NCBI GenBank assembly: GCA_958450325.1
Contig: OY288257.1
Coordinates: 14,093,873-14,157,872, forward strand
DNA length: 64,000 nucleotides
From: Agrostemma githago
Taxonomy: Eukaryota > Streptophyta > Magnoliopsida > Caryophyllales > Caryophyllaceae
Reading direction: 5' to 3'
The notes below the pieces were generated by a model. It was given only the letters and a program-made list of their open reading frames with translations, had not been told where the DNA came from and did no database searches. A program made the position numbers and the translations under genes. Of the stretch, positions 59,241-64,000 are shown one piece after another. Every line of letters starts with the position of its first letter. The first letter of the stretch is position 1.

Positions 59241-62200
59241 TCAATCGATACATGTTCACATATTTTTACCGCTACATCACTGTGTCTTGGAATTGTGAAA
59301 TTCCCAACCATTTCCATCATTGTTTCATGTAAATCGTTGATTACATCATTCCGCAGTGTTGTCTTCTTCGTCTACTATTGGTTCTTCCCACCGTCGTCGT
59401 ACACCTACCACAGTTAGCCCAATTCCATTACCCACACTCACAATTGAAGCCCCTGTCCTCACACCAGTCGAACAAGCTGCAAAACTAAAAAGGGCTAAGA
59501 GGAAATTTTTAAACGCACAGAAGAAGATGTCAAGTTAGTCACTCATTTCAAATGCGAATGGTATTCACATTTTTACTTTATTGTCCTTTTGTCACACTTC
59601 GACTTTTGTAATTGGTTTCCTATTAGCACCTGAAAAATTCGCGCACTTTCCGATATTAGGTGAATCTCCACGTACCACATCTACCCTCAGCAGCACAATA
59701 AACATACCCTCAATTTCAAACGATGAAGCGGTTGGACCAACTCACTCTCAGCCACATTTTGAGGTTGAGTCAAGCAGTGTTGTAGTGTCAGCTGTACCGT
59801 TTTTCGATGAAGGTTAGAATACACAACATATTTAAGTAGGTAATTTAATTAATTTAAAATTGTCACTTACGTCACCAGTTTTGTTGGCTTGCATATATGC
59901 AATCAGTGTTGTTGTCTACAAAATATTGGGATATTGGTGATCCAGAATACCAATGTGGAATGTGTGGAGCACTAATATGGTATGAGGAAAGAATTGGTAA
60001 AGATCGTGAGACAACTAGACCAAGATTCTCACTGTGTTGTTCAGATGGGAAGGTAACACTGCCATATTTAACTGATCCCCCCGATTTGTTGAAGTCACTT
60101 TTACTGCGCGAGCATCGCTTAAGTAGCACGTTCATTACAAATATTCGAAAATATAATTGTGGCTGGGCTTGGTCATCTCTGGGTGGCATTATTGATAAAA
60201 CGATTAATTGTGGGCGTGGCCCCTATACATTTCGAATGAGCGGTCAAAACATACATCGCATTGGTAGTTTGCTGCCCCTTGACGAATCAATTCCTAAGTT
60301 TTGTCAGCTGTACATTTATGATACAGAGGATCAGGTAAACAATCGAATAAACGCCTTAAGGTACTTACCTCCTCTTGCATTATGTCTCCACTCATTTTTT
60401 CATACATCACCTAGCTGTTTTCGATGCCGATTGTTGTGTTCAACAAATACCTGTTTTTCAACTATGGACAAATTGTGACAATTTTTTTAAAACAAGTTCT
60501 GGCAGCGGTCGTGGATTCAACGAGGAGCTCATGTACTTAGTGAAGGAGATGATAGATGAGCACAACCCTCTTGCAAAGACGTTCCGTAGAGCTCGAGATA
60601 GACTGACGTCAGATATAGAGGGTGACGTTAGCATTAGGATCATTGCACGGAGATGTAATGATGGTAGAACTTACAATCGCCCAACTGTCTCCGAAGTTGC
60701 TGCTTTAATCGAAGGTGATATTGGGCCTGAGATGAAACAACGTGACATTATCGTTGAAAAAACATGTGGTTCACTGCAACGTATTTCTGAGCTTCATCCA
60801 TCATATCTTGCCCTACAATATCCCATCCTATTTCCGTATGGCGAGGATGGTTTCCGTCCTCACATACCCTATAGCGAAGCATCTCTTGGTATTAGCAAGA
60901 GTTTGAAACCACGCGAAGAAGTTACGTTACGTGAATTTTTCGCCTTTCGCTTACAAGACAGACCTCGGGACCTAGAGTTCCCAACTTGGTCACAGGCTGG
61001 GAATTTATTTCAACAAATTTGTGTTGACGGGTATATGATGGTCGCTCTCAACGACGCCTATCTTTCTTGCGTTTCAACCAAAACTTACTCAGGGTTGACA
61101 AACTAAAGAATATTGTTGTCGCGACTGAAGAAGGTAATGTCGAACCGTCCTCAACTGGTGGTCGTTATGTTGTTCCAGCTTCTTTCACGTCTGGAGATGC
61201 TTTCATGAGGGGGAAGTATCTAGACACACTTTCTATTTGTAGGTGGTGTGGCTACCCAGACCTATTCATAACCTTCACATGCAATCCAAAGTGGCCTGAG
61301 ATTGTACGATTTGTATCTAAGCGGGGTCTTCGTGCTGAAGACCGACCAGATATTTTGACCCGTGTCTTTCAGGTGAAGTTGTATGAATTGATCCATGACC
61401 TAAAAAACCGGGAAATTTTTGGAAGAACTAGAGCAGGTTAGTAAACTCCATAATTACTCTTATTACTTATAGTAAATTGATTGTCTGGAGATGTTCAATC
61501 TTATGTACATATTTTCTCTCTTGAAATTACTTGCAGTTGTGTACACAGTTGAATTCCATAAACGCGGTCTCCCACATGCACATATTCTTCTATTCCTCCA
61601 TCGGGATGATAAATTTCCAGAGGTATCAAATGTTGACAGAATCATCTCCGCAGAGATTCCTGATGAACGACAACATCCGGTATTGCATGCTGCTGTGTCT
61701 GAGCTAATGATTCATGGTCCCTGTGGCATTGTAAACCCAAACTCACCCTGCATGTCAGATGGTGTGTGCATTCGCAAATTCCCGAAACCTTTCAATGAAA
61801 AAACAACTGTTGATAAACATGGATTCCCCATTTATCAAAGAAGGGATAATGGTCGTGTCATTTACAAAAATGGTGTACCTATTGACAATCGATACGTCGT
61901 CCCTTATAATGCCGAGTTGATTGACAAGTACCGGGCACACATCAAGGTGGAATGGTGCAACCAGGCTAGGTCGATCAAATACCTCTTCAGGTACATTAAC
62001 AAGGGGTCCGATCATGTGACAATGGAATCGTCGTATAGTCGGCGTAATAACCAAAATAAGCTTGACGAGATTAAAAAGTTATACGACTGTAGATACATAT
62101 CTGCATGTGAAGCTACCTGGAGAATATTTTCTTTCGATATCCACTATAGGACGCCTGCTGTTGAGAGGTTGCAATTCCACCTTCCAGGGGAAGAATCTGT

Positions 62201-64000
62201 TATCTTTGATGATGATGAACCAATTGATGAGGTGCTTGAGGACCCCATTGTTGGCATGTCAAAATTTAATGACTGGCTACAACTAAATGAGAGAGACCAT
62301 GCTGCACGTGAACTGTTGCTATGTGAAATCCCTCAAAAATATGTTTGGGATAGGACTAAGAAGATGTGGAAGCGTAGGCAAAGAGGTTTTGCAATTGGAA
62401 GACTGCACCACATTCCTCCAAAGTGTGGTGAGTTATTTTATATGAGAGTAATGCTGAACCACGTTAGAGGTCCCAGGTGTTATGAAGATATTCGAAAGAT
62501 TGGTGACGTGGTGCACCCAACCTTTCGCGAAGTGGCTTGGTTGGGGATGACACGGAGTATATTGACACTATTAAAGAAGCGAATTATTGGGAATCAGGTG
62601 TGTACCTAAGGCATTTGTTCACATCGTTGCTTCTATCTGATTCAATGTCGATGCCTCATATTGTTTGGGAGAAGACATGGCCTCTGTTATATGACGACAT
62701 CCTTTACAATCAACGTAGATTTTTACAGAATCCAGGTTAGTTCAACTAATATTACCTTCACTTTATATACATTCTCAGTATTTAATTGACAACATTTGGT
62801 TCATCTTGCCAATACCTATTAAATTATCTATGATGCTTATTTGACTTCACTATCACACCATTGGAGTAGTTAGTTATGTATGACCATCATGTTCTTTGCA
62901 TCTCAGACTTAGAGTTGTCAGAGGAAGAACTAAAGAACTTAGCTCTCCTGGAAATTGAGGCATCACTGCGAAGCAATGGCAGTAGCTTGGCCAGATTTCC
63001 TAACATGCCTATCCCGAACGATTCAATTATTGAATATCTTGGGAACACATTGGTGCGAGACAAGTTAGCGTATGATAGGGCCACACTGCGTCGAGAATAC
63101 GAAGCTGCATTACCCATGTTCACTACCAAACAACGCTCCGTATATGATGAAATAAGTGCAGCTATTGCAGCTAATCGTGGTGCTGTTTTCTTTGTATATG
63201 GCTATGGGGGAACATGGAAGACATTCATATGGTGTACTTTATGCGCCGATTTACGTAGCAAGGGGAAGATTGTTCTCCCTGTTGCTTCAAGCGGAATTGC
63301 AGCTACGTTAATCCCTGGTGGTAGGACGGCTCATTCTAGGTTCGGTATTCTCATTAATGTCGTTGAAACGTCCACGTGCTCTGATATTAAGCCAGGGACA
63401 TTTTTGCCTGAGTTTATAGTGAAGGCAAGCCTCATTATTTGGGACGAGGCACCAATGACGCATAGACATAGCTTTGAAGCACTTGATCGTAGCTTGAAAG
63501 ATGTCATGCGTGTTGTTTCGCCAAGTAATGTTGATCTACCTTTTGGTGGGAAGGTCGTTGTTTTTGGAGGAGACTTTAGGCAAATACTTCCAGTTGTCCC
63601 TAGAGGCAGCAGGTCAGATATCGTGCATGCGGCTCTGTGTTCATCACATATATGGTCATCATGCAAGGTTCGTTTTCCCCTATTTGTAGATCTCTTTTTT
63701 TATTTCGTTATGGACTGTTATTTTTACTAAAACATTCATATTTTCCAACTTCACACTTTTTATTGTCGATTTAATACTTTCTCGGAAAAATATCATGTAG
63801 GTCATTGAATTGACTAAAAATATGCGTTTACGTGTTGGAAACTCCTCTGCTAACGCATATGAGATACGCGAATTCTCCGACTGGATGTTAAGAGTTGGTG
63901 ATGGAAAAGAAGGTGGTCCAAATGACGGTGAAGTTGCTATTACTTTCCCGGAGGAAGTTCTAATACATAATGTTGATGACCGAATTGCGTCAATAGTGTC

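Noticed and set aside
60361..60496. Frame break in RepHel near 60.37 kb taken as a frameshift
   Set aside because: A GT-AG intron (GTACTTACC to ACAAG) restores the phase exactly, so it is better explained as an intron.

Overview
This is nuclear plant DNA, from a dicot with a transposon-rich genome. The evidence is AT-rich intergenic sequence, GT-AG introns, long microsatellites, and plant-type LTR retrotransposons, a LINE, hAT, Stowaway and Helitron elements. Frequent ACGGAGTA/TACTCCGT words hint weakly at Caryophyllales; I would not go beyond that. I see no ordinary single-copy host gene, tRNA, rRNA or CRISPR array. Nearly everything is a mobile element, and almost every coding region is broken.

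Left part (1-6.2 kb): a dead Ulp1/SENP-like cysteine-protease gene of the kind carried by plant DNA transposons. It is followed by two 22-bp minisatellites that share a core word, a short inverted repeat, a 137-bp triplicated repeat and several microsatellites.

6.2-19.2 kb: a decayed minus-strand Ty3/gypsy Tat-type element. It has one recognisable LTR (18591-19228), a Gag pseudogene and three different 3' minisatellites, but no pol. It is split by a Tekay-like chromovirus (8303-16778) with two LTRs, a 5-bp target duplication CTTGT, a tRNA-Met type primer site, and a wrecked pol with no gag.

19.6 kb to the right edge: I read this as one very large Helitron broken apart by later insertions. 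In order on the plus strand it carries two genes for RPA70-like single-strand-DNA-binding proteins (20.1-32.4 kb and 39.1-55.6 kb) and a Rep/helicase (RepHel) gene (56.2 kb to beyond the edge). RPA gene 1 is cut by a 9.4-kb Gag-only LTR element (20971-30418, TSD GACAT). Between the RPA genes lies a ~210-bp tandem repeat that contains a 437-bp hAT MITE (TSD GGGTATTG) and a 4.8-kb L1-type LINE (33280-38087). RPA gene 2 is cut by a 12.2-kb LTR element (43111-55323, TSD TTATC). That element contains a 4.3-kb hAT transposon (45078-49419, TSD ATGACGAT), which in turn contains a 261-bp Stowaway MITE (48658-48918).

Functionally, the Helitron set would provide rolling-circle replication: HUH/Tyr nicking, PIF1-type unwinding and coating of single strands by RPA-like proteins. 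In this copy the RepHel has two frameshifts and a Walker A substitution, and both RPA genes carry stops, frameshifts or insertions. It should be immobile unless helped in trans.
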